From: Phocoena phocoena
Taxonomy: Eukaryota > Chordata > Mammalia > Artiodactyla > Phocoenidae
Length of the DNA stretch: 64,000 bases
Direction of reading: 5' to 3'
Assembly (NCBI RefSeq): GCF_963924675.1
Contig: NC_089240.1
Span: forward strand, 119,107,680 to 119,171,679
Shown: piece by piece, positions 48,036 through 58,084 of the stretch
How positions within the stretch are numbered: position 1 is the stretch's first letter
How the letters are laid out: each line of letters starts with the position of its first letter
Position numbers and translations under genes: made by a program
The notes under the pieces: model-generated
Told to the model about the DNA's origin: nothing
Seen by the model: only the letters and a program-made list of their open reading frames with translations
The model's database searches: none

Positions 48036-48505
48036 AAAAAGCACAATGTGGGAGTTGTGAATTAAGTTTTATTGGGGGCAAACTGAGGACTGCAGCCTGG
48101 GGGGAACAGCGTTTCAGATAACTGAGAAACTGCTCTGAGGAGGCGAGGGGAGGGGCCAGGGTAGATAGGAGTTTTGCAACAAAAGGGCAGGTAGTCAGAA
48201 AGCCAAAAGATTATTGTTAGTTAAAGAAAACCAGATATCTCAAGTTAAGAAATTTAGCGTTTTTCTATATATGGGAAGATGCAAGAGTCTGGGCTCACTG
48301 AAATCATTCCTTTGATATGCACCACAGTTATCTGGGGCCATTATCCTGTATTTTCACATCCTGAGTTTCCTCAGGGCTCACTGCAGGGACTGGCTGCTGT
48401 CTGATGGCTGCTAGATGACAGGTATCCTTTTCAGCCCTGAGTTTCCTCAGGGCTCAAAGGCTCACGCTGGAGGGTTGCAATCTTTTATGACTGTGACATC
48501 CTTTG
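48036..48505 (-). repeat. LTR-like interspersed repeat
   Basis: 'ttaagttttattgggggcaa', 'gaaaaccagatatctcaagt', 'gggaagatgcaagagtctgg' and 'cctgagtttcctcagggctc' form a familiar dispersed repeat of LTR type; on the minus strand it ends with an AATAAA signal. I cannot name the family. It lies inside L1 sequence. Confidence 0.5.
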
Positions 48506-48514
48506 TTTATTGAT

Positions 48515-48672
48515 ATGGCAGGAAATATTCCATTCCATTTATAAATATTCCATATAACAGTTGTTTTAAATTTTTTTCAATTTTGAGGATTCTTTTTGTA
48601 CTCTGGATATAGGTCTTTTGTTGTATATTTGATTTGCAAATATTGTCTTCCAGTCTGTAGCTTTGGTACACA
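48515..48672 (-). mobile_element. Old L1 ORF2 fragment
   Basis: 'gaggattctttttgtactct' and 'ttgatttgcaaatattgtct' are reversed L1 sequence and likely continue 47885-48035. Confidence 0.65.
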
Positions 48673-48674
48673 TT

Positions 48675-48890
48675 TGTGAAGATACTCAGCATCATATGTC
48701 ACTAGGGAATTGCAAATTAAAACAATATTGTTTTATAAAACACACCTATTCAAATGGCTAAAATCCAAAACACCAAATGCTGACAAGGATGTAGAGCAAA
48801 AAGAACTCTCAGTAATTCCTGGTGGAAAGGCAAATTAGTACAGCTACTTTGGAAGAGAGCTCAGTTTCTTACAAAACTAGGCATAATCAA
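48675..48890 (+). mobile_element. Old L1 ORF2 fragment, opposite orientation
   Basis: 'agggaattgcaaattaaaac', 'atggctaaaatccaaaacac' and 'ggaaaggcaaattagtacag' are forward L1 C-terminal sequence, turned relative to the preceding piece. Confidence 0.75.
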
Positions 48891-49786
48891 AAGTTGGTTT
48901 GTGACATCATTAACTTCTATGAAAAATAAAATATGTATAACTTTACCCCTGAGATGAGAATCTTTAACCTAAACAATAGCTTGAATATGTAAATGCCCAT
49001 TATCTGTGCACTGTATTTTAATTTGGGGACAAAAATGAGTTTCAGGCTATTTTAAAACTTGTGTGGTTGGAAGATTTCACCCAAGTTTTATGGCTCCAAA
49101 TTCACTCCTCAGAGTATTAAGAATGTTGTTGCTTATCTGACTTTCATATATAGAGGAAAAACAGAGCTGATGATTTACATGGGTTTTTCCAAACCAATAA
49201 AGCCATGACAAGAACCTCAAAGCCCCTGGCAATCATTCTTATGAGCAACAATTCCCTGAATAAACAAAACATACATCACACTAGGCCAACAGGTGCCTTT
49301 TGGGTGAATACAACATTCAAAAATGTAAAGAACTTCCTGAGTTTCAGCATTGAAGATGCAGGAAAGAAAAGAAATGAGATTTTCAATAAACTGTAGGTTC
49401 AGCAAAAATAAACTTGATAAAATGATGCATTGCCATTTTTGCAGCAGAAATAGCTAGTAGAGTTGAGACTGCACAGAAGTACAGTGTTCATCTTACATTA
49501 AACATTTTTCAAATAAAAACATATGCAAATCAGTTCAGTTCAGTTTAAAATTATGATTAAATATATAATTTAGATGCTTAATTGAACTTTTTATTGGATT
49601 TTTCACAATAATTCTGAGTGATGTATAGGTATAATTAACTTATTGAAACCATCTTTCCAAAATAAATTTATACATTTTATAAAGATTGTTTATGTTGCTA
49701 ACAGTGTACTTCATATAGTAACACTAAAATGATATTTATTTAGGCTTTTTAAATGGAAGTTTCACAAGAGTTGAGTCTTCTGGTAT

Positions 49787-49790
<4 letters not shown>
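48891..49790. other. Unassigned DNA, no gene seen
   Basis: No element recognised. Small overlapping frames at 49205-49405 on both strands have no protein-like support. Confidence 0.4.

Positions 49791-49834
<44 letters not shown>
49791..49834. repeat. (AT)n microsatellite
   Basis: About 20 ta units without interruption. Confidence 0.95.
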
Positions 49835-49837
<3 letters not shown>

Positions 49838-50583
49838 GTTCTGGTAAAGGAAGAGTAGTTTAAATATATATAAAAATATATATTTCATATGTACATATAG
49901 CTAGTTCTGGTTCTGGTAATGGCTGAGTAGTTTTTTTCAGAATAATCCTCCCACAGATAATACTTATAAACTGAGGCCAAATTTTAAAAAATATCACTAC
50001 TTGAAGGTACTAGAATAAGACTGAAAGCAGACAGAAACTGGAGGGGATTGAACCTTTGAAAGAAGGAGCTTGCACTGGGTGAGAGTCATGATTATAGGAC
50101 TTGTCCCCTGTGGCATTCCTCAGTCTTTATAAAAGAGGAATGCAAGCAGTTAAGCAGAAAATCACCATCATATTGGCTTAAAGTGTCAGAAAAGGGAGCA
50201 TGTAATTGCCAGAGTTGGTAGACGTTGAGGAGGAATATCCCAGCAAGGAGGAAGTCAAAGTGAGGGTTCCCCTAAAATAAGCATATAAATTCCCTTCAAA
50301 TGTTTAGTTGAACCATGAACTGTGTTTGCATAGGAAAAAAGTCCAAAAAGCCCAAGTGGAAAACTATAGTTGGAGGGCTGAGAAACACAAGCAGAAATTT
50401 CAGTGTTTGGTTGCTGCAAGGGTGACCAAGTCAGGAGTTCAAGTCCAAAAATGTTAGAATGGCTTGGTAAAACCTTGAGTTTTCACAAGCCAACCCAAAG
50501 AAAGTGTAAAACAAAGCTTCTACAAAGTGAAGGTGATCAGTCAGTAATTTAACTACCTGAAAGAACAAAGAGCAACAATCTTC
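49835..50583. other. Unassigned DNA, no gene seen
   Basis: Includes a short tandem 'ggttctggtaa' similarity near 49837 and 49908. No exon supported. Confidence 0.4.
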
Positions 50584-50596
50584 AAAAGAACACAAT

Positions 50597-51086
50597 AGTA
50601 TTTGTTTTCCTATTTCTGACTTACTTCACTCTGTATGACAGACTCTAGGTCCATCCACTTCACTACAAATAACTTGATTTCATTTCTTTTTATACCGTAT
50701 GCTAGCATATATATATGGAATCTAAAAAAAAAGCACTCTGAAGAACCTAGGGGCAGGGCAGGAATAAAGATGCAGATGTAGAGAATGGACTCGAGGGCTG
50801 GGAGGGGGGAAGGGTAAACTGGGAAGAAGTGAGAGAGTGGCATGGACATATATACATTACCAAATGTAAAATAGATAGCTAGTGGGAAGCAGCCGCATAG
50901 CACAGGGGGATCAGCTCAGTGCTTTGTGACCACCTAGAGGGGTGGGATAGGGAGGGTGGTAGGGAGATGCAAGAGGGAGGGGATATGGGGATATATGTAT
51001 ATATATAGCTGATTCACTTTGTTATACAGCAGCAACTAACACACCATTGTAAAGCAATTATACCTAAATAAAGATCTTTTTTTAAA
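50597..51086 (+). mobile_element. Twin-primed (5'-inverted) L1
   Basis: 50597-50692 is L1 3' sequence in reverse ('ctgacttacttcactctgta'). 50693-51086 is the adjoining L1 3' end in forward orientation, from 'ataccgtatgctagcatata' to 'aataaagatcttt' and poly(A). The inverted and forward pieces meet almost exactly at neighbouring consensus positions. Flanking duplications are 'aaaagaacacaat' (50584-50596) and 'aaaagaagacaat' (51087-51099), with one mismatch. Confidence 0.92.
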
Positions 51087-51419
51087 AAAAGAAGACAATG
51101 GAATTCAGAGTGTCTATACTGTGTAAACCATAATGCCTAGTATACAGTAACAATTAGTAGGCATGCAGTGAAGCATTAATATGGTGATGCTGCAGATTTG
51201 GGAATTAATTGACACATTGTTTTCAGGTGTAGATAAAGTGTTGATAGAGATAGACTGTATAAGAGTCCATAAATTAAGTATTTAATATTAAAGAATGCCA
51301 AAAAATTGAGTTCCTATAGACTATGTCCCCTAAGCAAAATATAATTATATTAGAAAAAGTGATAAAGAGAAATTATAAAGAAAATTATAAAAATGTGAAT
51401 TGCATAAAATATAGCATGC

Positions 51420-52790
51420 CAACTCAGGGGGGCTTGCAGGTAAAGTATTTGTAGAGAAACATTCTTGCTTTAAATTCATATATTACAAAAGCAGAAAGTT
51501 CTCAAATCAATAATCAACATTTTTACGTCAAGAAACTAGAAAAAAGAGCAAAATAAACCCAAGTTAAGTAGAAGGAAAGAAATAATAAGGATAAGAGCAG
51601 AAATCAATGATATAGAACACAATTAATGGACTAAATTAACAAAACTAAAAAGTTGCTTCTTTGAAAATATGAACACACTTCATATAACTAGGAAGATAAT
51701 AAAAATGATAGAGATACAGATGATAGAGAGATACAGACAACCAGAGACAGCCAGAGTCAGAGAGGGGGAGAGAGAACAAACAAATGCCAACATCAGAAAT
51801 GAAAGCAGGATATCATGACAGATCCTGCAGATTTTAAAAACACAGTAAAGAAGCAATATGAAAAGTATGTCAGTAAATTTGACACCTTAGATCAAATTGA
51901 AAATAACTTGAAGAAGAAAACTTAGGACTGTCTCAAAAAATAAAATAGAAAAGCTAAAGTACCCTATATCTATTAAGGATGGTAAGTTCATTATCAAAAA
52001 CTTTTGCCTCACCATCACAAAAAATTCCAGGCCCAGATAATTTAACTGATGATTTTTATCAAACATTTATTGAAATAGGGATAATGATATATTACACAAT
52101 CTTTTGGAAAATTGAGGAGGGAGCACTTCCCAACTAATTTTATAATGCAAGTGCAAACATACCAAAAGTTGACCCTGAGTAAAACTTAAATTCACAACTC
52201 TTATGTTGTGTGTTTTTCCTCTGACAGCAAGTACAAACTTTTGCCAAAAGATGACAAATATTTTATAAGAAAGAAACTGTTGACCAGTATTGCTGATAAA
52301 TGTAGAAACATAAAACCTTAATAAAATATTAGCAAATCAAAGCTGACAATATGTTAAATGGGTTAAACATAATCAAGTGGGAATGTAAGAATGCAAGTTT
52401 GGTTTAAAATTTTAAGACCGTTTACTATAATTTACCACGTTAACTTTAAAATGGATAAAATCATCTCAATAATTGTGTTAAAAAGACTCAACACATGTCG
52501 TTATGCATTTATGGTTTTAAAAAATACTCTCAGCTAACTAGGAATAAAGGGATGTTTCCTCACTCTGAAAAATGAGTCTCTATTAAAACACTTGCATCTA
52601 ACATAGTCAACTATGTCAAATTTCCCCCTAAGTTCAGAAACAAGGAAAATATCCCTACTTTCACTTTTATTCAATAGCCAGTGGGTCAAAGGAAAAGTCA
52701 CAGGGGCAATTAGAAAATAATTTGAGGTAAAGGAAAATAAAACAGAACATAGCAAAACTTATAGGATACAGCAAAAACCATGCTCAATGG
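51420..52790 (+). mobile_element. Old L1 ORF2, decayed
   Basis: Forward ORF2 sequence: 'aaaataaacccaagttaagt', 'agaaatcaatgatatagaac', 'aaaaattccaggcccagata' and 'attgctgataaatgtagaaa'. Many frame breaks. Confidence 0.75.
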
Positions 52791-52799
52791 AAATTTATG

Positions 52800-53710
52800 G
52801 TGGTGAATACCTACATTAAAAAAGAAGAAAGATCTCAAAAAGTAACCAAGCTGTACACCTTAAGGAACTAAGAAATGAAGAGCAAGCTAATCCCAAAGAT
52901 AGGAAAAGGAAGGAAATAGTAAAGATTAGAGTGGAGATAAATGACATGGAGAATAGAAGAGAGAAAAGAACCACAAAATCTACAAACCTTTAGTTAGACT
53001 GACCAGGAAAAAAAAATAGAGACGACTCAATAAAATCAGAAATAAAAGTGAGGAACTCACTGCAGATATTGCAGAAATAAAAGAATTGTAAGAAGGTACA
53101 TGAACAATTGTACATCCACAAATTAGATAATGTAGATGAAGTGGAAAAATTCCTAGAAACACACAAACTTCCAAAACTAACCAAAGAAGAAATGGAAAAT
53201 CTGTACAAACTTAAAACAAGTAAAGAGATCGTACCAATAATCTAAAACCTCCCAACAAACACAAACCCAGTACCAGATGGTTCAGTGATGATTTCCACCA
53301 AATATTTCAGGAAGAATTAACACAAACCCTTCTGAAACTCTTACAAAACACAGAACAGTAAACTATTATGGCAACATTGTCCTGACACCAAAGCCAAACG
53401 AAAACATCACAAGGAAGCAAAGTTAACATACCAATTATTTCTTATGAATATAATGCAAAAAAGTCCTCAACAAAATCCTAGGAAACAAAATCTGGGAGTA
53501 TATTAAAAGGCTTATACACCATGACCAAGCAGGATTTAGCCCACTTGTAAGAGTGGTTCAACATAAAATAATGAATGAATGTAATACATGACATTCATAA
53601 AATGAACAATCCACATAACCATCTCAATTGATTCATGGTTAAAAATAAATAAACTTAACAAAAAAATCCTCTCAGAATAGAAGAAGTCTTCTTAAACATG
53701 ATAAAAGATA
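52800..53710 (+). mobile_element. Second old L1 ORF2 segment
   Basis: Starts again further upstream in ORF2 ('aactaagaaatgaagagcaa', 'attagagtggagataaatga') and runs through the reverse-transcriptase region ('ccatgaccaagcaggattta'). It is therefore a different copy from 51420-52790. A MaLR LTR interrupts it at 53711. Confidence 0.75.
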
Positions 53711-54166
53711 TGTCTTAGTTTGACTGCTATAAAAAAAATCATAGATATTTGCCTTTAACAACAAACTTTTACTTCACACTTCTTCTGTAGGCTGGGAAGT
53801 CTAGGATCAAGGTGCTGGCAGATTCAGTGTCTGGTAAAAACTAGCTTCCTTGTTCATGAACAGCCATAGACAGGCATCTTGCTATGTCTTCGCATAGTGC
53901 TAAGAAGGCTAGAGAGATTTCTAGGGTCTTTTTAAATAATGGCACCAATCCCATGCTATTATTGGTCATTATTGGTCACCATTATGACCAATTACCTCCA
54001 AAACGCCCCACTTCCCAACTCAATAACCTTGGAAGTTAGAATTCTGTCTTTCACAAATGAGTATGATATTCCCTATGGGTTTTTCATAAATACCTTGTTA
54101 TGGACTGGATATTTGTGGAGTGAATTCATATGCTGAGGGCACAAATATTCAGTGCATAACAATGTA
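53711..54166 (-). mobile_element. MLT1-type MaLR LTR in old L1
   Basis: Begins 'tgtcttagtttgactgctat', includes 'aggctgggaagtctaggatc' and 'aaggtgctggcagattcagt', and ends 'atattcagtgcataaca'. This matches a reversed MLT1-type solo LTR with TG...CA ends. The host L1 continues on both sides ('taaacatgataaaaga' before, 'gtatttatggaaaaaccc' after). The right end has been rearranged by an inverted duplication. Confidence 0.78.
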
Positions 54167-54200
54167 TTTATGGAAAAACCCATCGGTAATATCATACTCA
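54058..54200. repeat. Large inverted repeat at LTR/L1 boundary
   Basis: Arms at 54058-54117 and 54140-54200 are about 90% complementary (five mismatches, one indel), with a 22-bp loop. Each arm contains the end of the LTR joined to L1 sequence. Confidence 0.93.
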
Positions 54201-54483
54201 GTTGTGGAAAAACTAAAAGCTTCCCTTCTAAAATCAGGAACAAGACAAAGATGACTGCTGTTGCCATTTCTATTCAACACTGTACTGGACATTCTAGCCT
54301 GAACAATTAGAAAAGAAAAAGAAATTATAGGCTCCAGATTAGAAAGTAGGAAATAAAAGTATGTCCATTTACATATGACATTTTCTTATATAAAGTCCTA
54401 AAGAATCCACAAAAAATACAGCTAATAATCAAATTCAGCAAATTTGAGGGATATAGATCAATACATAAAAATCAGTTGTCTCG

Positions 54484-54657
54484 GGCTTCCCTGGTGGCGC
54501 AGTGGTTGAGAGTCCACCTGCCAATGCAGGGGACATGGGTTTGTGCCCCGGTCTGGGAAGATCCCACATGCCGCGGAGTGGCTGGGCCTGTGAGCCATGG
54601 CCACTGAGCCTGCACGTCCGGAGCCTGTGCTCTGCAACGGGAGAGGCCAAAACGGTG
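54484..54657 (+). mobile_element. Cetacean SINE lacking its 3' end
   Basis: The head and middle are complete ('gggcttccctggtggcgcag'), but the copy ends in 'gccaaaacggtga' with no tail or A-run, directly joined to L1 sequence. No target-site duplication remains. Confidence 0.9.
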
Positions 54658-55005
54658 AAGAAGACATAAATAAATAGAAAGACACACCATGTTCATGGAT
54701 TAGAATACTTAATGTTGTTAGTATGGAAATACTCCTCGAAGTGATCTATAGAATCAATGCAATTCTTATCAAAATTGCAATTGCCAAAATTTGCAGAAAT
54801 TGAAAAATTCATGTGGAGTTGCAAGGACCCTCAAGTAGCCAAAATAATCTTGAGAAAGAAGAACAAAAGTGGAGGACACACAATTTCCAATTTCAAAACT
54901 GACTACAGCACTACAGAAATCAAAACATTTTAGCAATGGCATAAGGATGGGCATATAAATCAATGGAACAGAGTTAAAAGTCTGAAGTACATCCATAAAC
55001 CTATG

Positions 55006-55019
55006 GTCATTTAATTTTT
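55006..55019. repeat. L1 target-site duplication, left copy
   Basis: 14-bp 'gtcatttaattttt', identical to 56654-56667. Confidence 0.88.
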
Positions 55020-55022
55020 TTT

Positions 55023-55097
55023 AAATGGGTGACTAGTATTTTATTTAATTAATGTCTCACTAGAAGCTGACAAAAAAATGGAACTCATCGCATTTCC
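55023..55097 (-). other. Transduced non-L1 3' flank
   Basis: Sequence between the L1's own poly(A) and the terminal A-run. AATAAA on the minus strand (55040-55045) sits about 18 bases before the final A-run. It should match the unique flank of a source L1 elsewhere in the genome. Confidence 0.75.
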
Positions 55098-55484
55098 TTT
55101 TTTTTGTAGTTTTATTGAGATATAATTGACATATAGCACTGTATAAGTTTAAGATGTAGAGCATAATGATATGAGTTACATACAACATAAAATGATTATC
55201 ACAGTAAGTTTAGTGAATATCCATCATCTCATATAGATACAAAATTAAAGAAATAGAAAAAATTTTTGTGATGAGAACTCTGAGGATTTACTGTTTAACA
55301 GCTTTCATACAAAACGTACAGCAGTGTTAATTATATTTATCATGGTGTACATTACAACCCTAGTACTTATTTATCTTATAATTGCAAGTTTGTACCTTTT
55401 GACTGCCTTCATCCAGTTACCCTTCCCCCCAACCCCTGCCTCTGGTAACCACAAATCTGATCTGTTTTTCTATGAGTTTGGTTT

Positions 55485-55830
55485 CTTTTTAATTAATTAA
55501 TTTATTTTTGGCTGTGTTGGGTCTTCATTCCTGTGCGTGGGCTTTCTCTAGTTGTGGTGAGTGGGGGTTACTCTTTGTTGTGCTGCGTGAGCTTCTCATG
55601 CAGTGGCTTCTCTTGTTGCGGAGCACGAGTTCTAGGTGCATGGGCTTCAGTAGTTGCAGCACACGGTCTCAGTAGTTGTGGCCTGTGGGCTCTAGATCAC
55701 AGGCTCAGTAGTTGTGGCACACAGGCTTAGTTGGTCTGCGGCCTGTGGGATCTTTCCGGACCAGAGCTCAAACCTGTGTCCCCTGCATTGGCAGGTGGAT
55801 TCTTAACCACTGTGCCACCAGGGAAGTCCC
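55485..55830 (-). mobile_element. Older CHR-type SINE (about 340 bp)
   Basis: The head ('accagggaagtccc' reversed) is followed by a longer body with repeated 'agtagttgtggc' units, unlike the short young family. The flank 'agtttg' is repeated at 55475-55480 and 55831-55836. It sits inside the L1 3'UTR, so it is younger than that L1. Confidence 0.85.
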
Positions 55831-56667
55831 AGTTTGTTTGTTTTGGAAGTATAATTGACCTACAATGTTATTTTAGTTCCTGTTACACAATATAGTATTT
55901 TGGTATTTCTATACATTTCAAAATGATCACCATGATAAGTCTAGTTGTGATATACAAACATATTACATGTTTATTGACTATATTCCTCCAAGCTGTATAT
56001 TTCTTACACATGACTCATTTATTCTGAAACTGGAAGTTTATACTTCTTAATCTCCCTCACCTATTTCCCCACACCCCCTCCCCTCTGGCAGCCGCTTGTT
56101 TGTTCTCTGTGTCTATAACTGTTTCTGTTTTGTTATGTTTGTTCATTTGTTTTCTTTTTTAGATTCCATGTATAAGTGAAATCATACTGTCTTCCTCTGA
56201 GTTATTTCACTTAGCACAATGCCCTCTAGGTCCATTCATGTAGTCATAAATGGCAAGATTGCATTTTTTGGTGGCTAAGTAATATTCTATTGTATATATA
56301 TACCACAGCTTCTTTATCCATTCATCTATTGATGGACACTTGGGTTGTTTCCATATCTTACCTATCGTAAATAATGCTGCAGTGAACATAGGGATGCATA
56401 TATCTTTTTGAATTAGTGTTTTCATTTTCTTCAGATAAATACCCAGGAGTTGGATTGCTGGATCATATGGTAGTTCTATTTTTAATTTTTTGAGGAACCT
56501 CCTTACTGTTTTCCATAGCAGCTATACCAATTTACTCTCCCACCAACAGTGCACAAGGGTTCTCTTTTCTCCACATCCATACCAACATTTGTTGTTTGTT
56601 GCCTTTTTGATAATAGCCATTCTGACAAGTGTGAAGTGATATCTTATTGCACAGTCATTTAATTTTT

Positions 56668-57906
56668 ATCAAGGAGGAAATAATAGTTTTCTCAACAAAT
56701 GGTTCTGGGAAAACTGTATATCTACATGCAAAGGGATAAAGTTAGACATTTACCTCACACCATTTAAAAACACTAACTTAAAATGTAGCAAAGACCTAAA
56801 TAAAAGAGGTAAAACTCTAAGAGCCTTAGAAGAAGCATAGAAATATATCTTCATAACTGGGTTTGGCAATAGATTTTTAGATATGACACCAAAAGCAGGA
56901 GCAACAACAAGAAGAGATAAATTGAACTTCAGCAAAATTAAAAACTTGTGCATCAAGTGACAAGAGAATCATGAAATGGGAGAAAATATTTACAAATTAC
57001 ATATGAAATAAGTTTCTAGTGTCCAGAATATATAATGAGCTCTTACAACTCAACAACAAAAGAAAAGCAACCCAATTAAAAAGTGGGCAGAGGATTTAAA
57101 TAGACATTTTACCAAAGAATGTATACAAGTGGACAACAAGAATGTGAAAGATGCTCAACACCATTAGTCATTAGGGAAAGTCAAATCAAAACCACAATGA
57201 AATACCACTTCACAATAGACCATAACAAGTATTAGCAATGATGTGGCATAAATTAGAAGTTTCATATAATGTTGGTGGAAATATAAAATGGTACAGCTGC
57301 TATGGAGAAAGGTCTAGCTTGTCCTCCAAAGATAAAATATAGCATTGTCATATAGCCTAACAATTTTACCCTTAGGTACATACCCAAGAGAAATAAAACA
57401 TAAGTCCACACTAAAACTTGGACACAAATGTTCATAGCATTATTATTCATAATAGCCAAATAATGGAAACAACCCACATATCTATGAACTGATGAACAGA
57501 TAAAATGTGGCATACACATACAATGGAATATTTTTCAGCAGTAGAAAGGAATAAAATAATGATACTTTCTACAATATGGATGAACCTTGAAAACATTGTG
57601 TTAAATAAGCAGAGGCACACCACAAAGGACACATACTGTAGGATTCAAATTAAAAATAATATCCAGAACTGGCAAATCCATAGAGACCAAAAATAGATTA
57701 TTGGTTGCCAAGGTGGGATAGAGCACAGGGGGAGTGGGAATGATTATTGACAGATAATGCTTCAACATTTGTTTTTAGGGTGTTGAAAATGTTTTAAAAA
57801 TTAGATTGTGGCAATAGTTGCACAATTCTATGAATATACTATGTACTATGGAGCTGTACTCTTTAATTGGGTGGGTGAATGTAATGGCCTATAAAATATA
57901 TCTCAA
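56668..57906 (+). mobile_element. Old L1 3' part (host copy, end)
   Basis: Resumes the host L1: 'caaatggttctgggaaaact', 'aaaacttgtgcatcaagtga', 'gtgggcagaggatttaaata' and 'tggcatacacatacaatgg' down to 'aaaatatatctcaataga' at its 3' end. Confidence 0.85.
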
Positions 57907-57995
57907 TAGATTGGGATTGACATATATACACTAATATGTATAAAATAGATAACTAATAAGAACCTGCTGTATAAAAAATAAATTTCAAAAATTCA
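57907..57995 (+). mobile_element. Short L1 3'UTR piece
   Basis: 'gggattgacatatatacact' and 'aaatagataactaataagaa' are L1 3'UTR sequence of another copy, with an A-rich end. Confidence 0.7.
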
Positions 57996-58084
57996 AAAAA
58001 AATCTCAGTAAAACCATAAAAATTGGGAATCTCTTAAAATTAATACAGTATGAAGTTACAATTAAGAAAAAAAGGAGAAATAAG

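Larger units (their letters stand above)
54167..55019 (+). mobile_element. Old L1 ORF2 (host copy continues)
   Basis: Forward ORF2: 'tatcatactcagttgtggaa', 'aacactgtactggacattct', 'ttgagggatatagatcaata' and, after the SINE, 'agacataaataaatagaaag' and 'tggaacagagttaaaag'. It is interrupted by the SINE at 54484 and the L1 at 55020. Confidence 0.82.
55020..56653 (-). mobile_element. 5'-truncated L1 with 3' transduction, nested in old L1
   Basis: On the minus strand this runs from ORF2 C-terminal sequence through 3'UTR to a poly(A) (55098-55105), then about 75 bp of extra sequence with its own AATAAA and a second A-run before the duplication. The flanking duplication 'gtcatttaattttt' lies at 55006-55019 and 56654-56667. 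The host L1 sequence is continuous if this insert is removed. A SINE later entered at 55485-55830. Confidence 0.88.
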
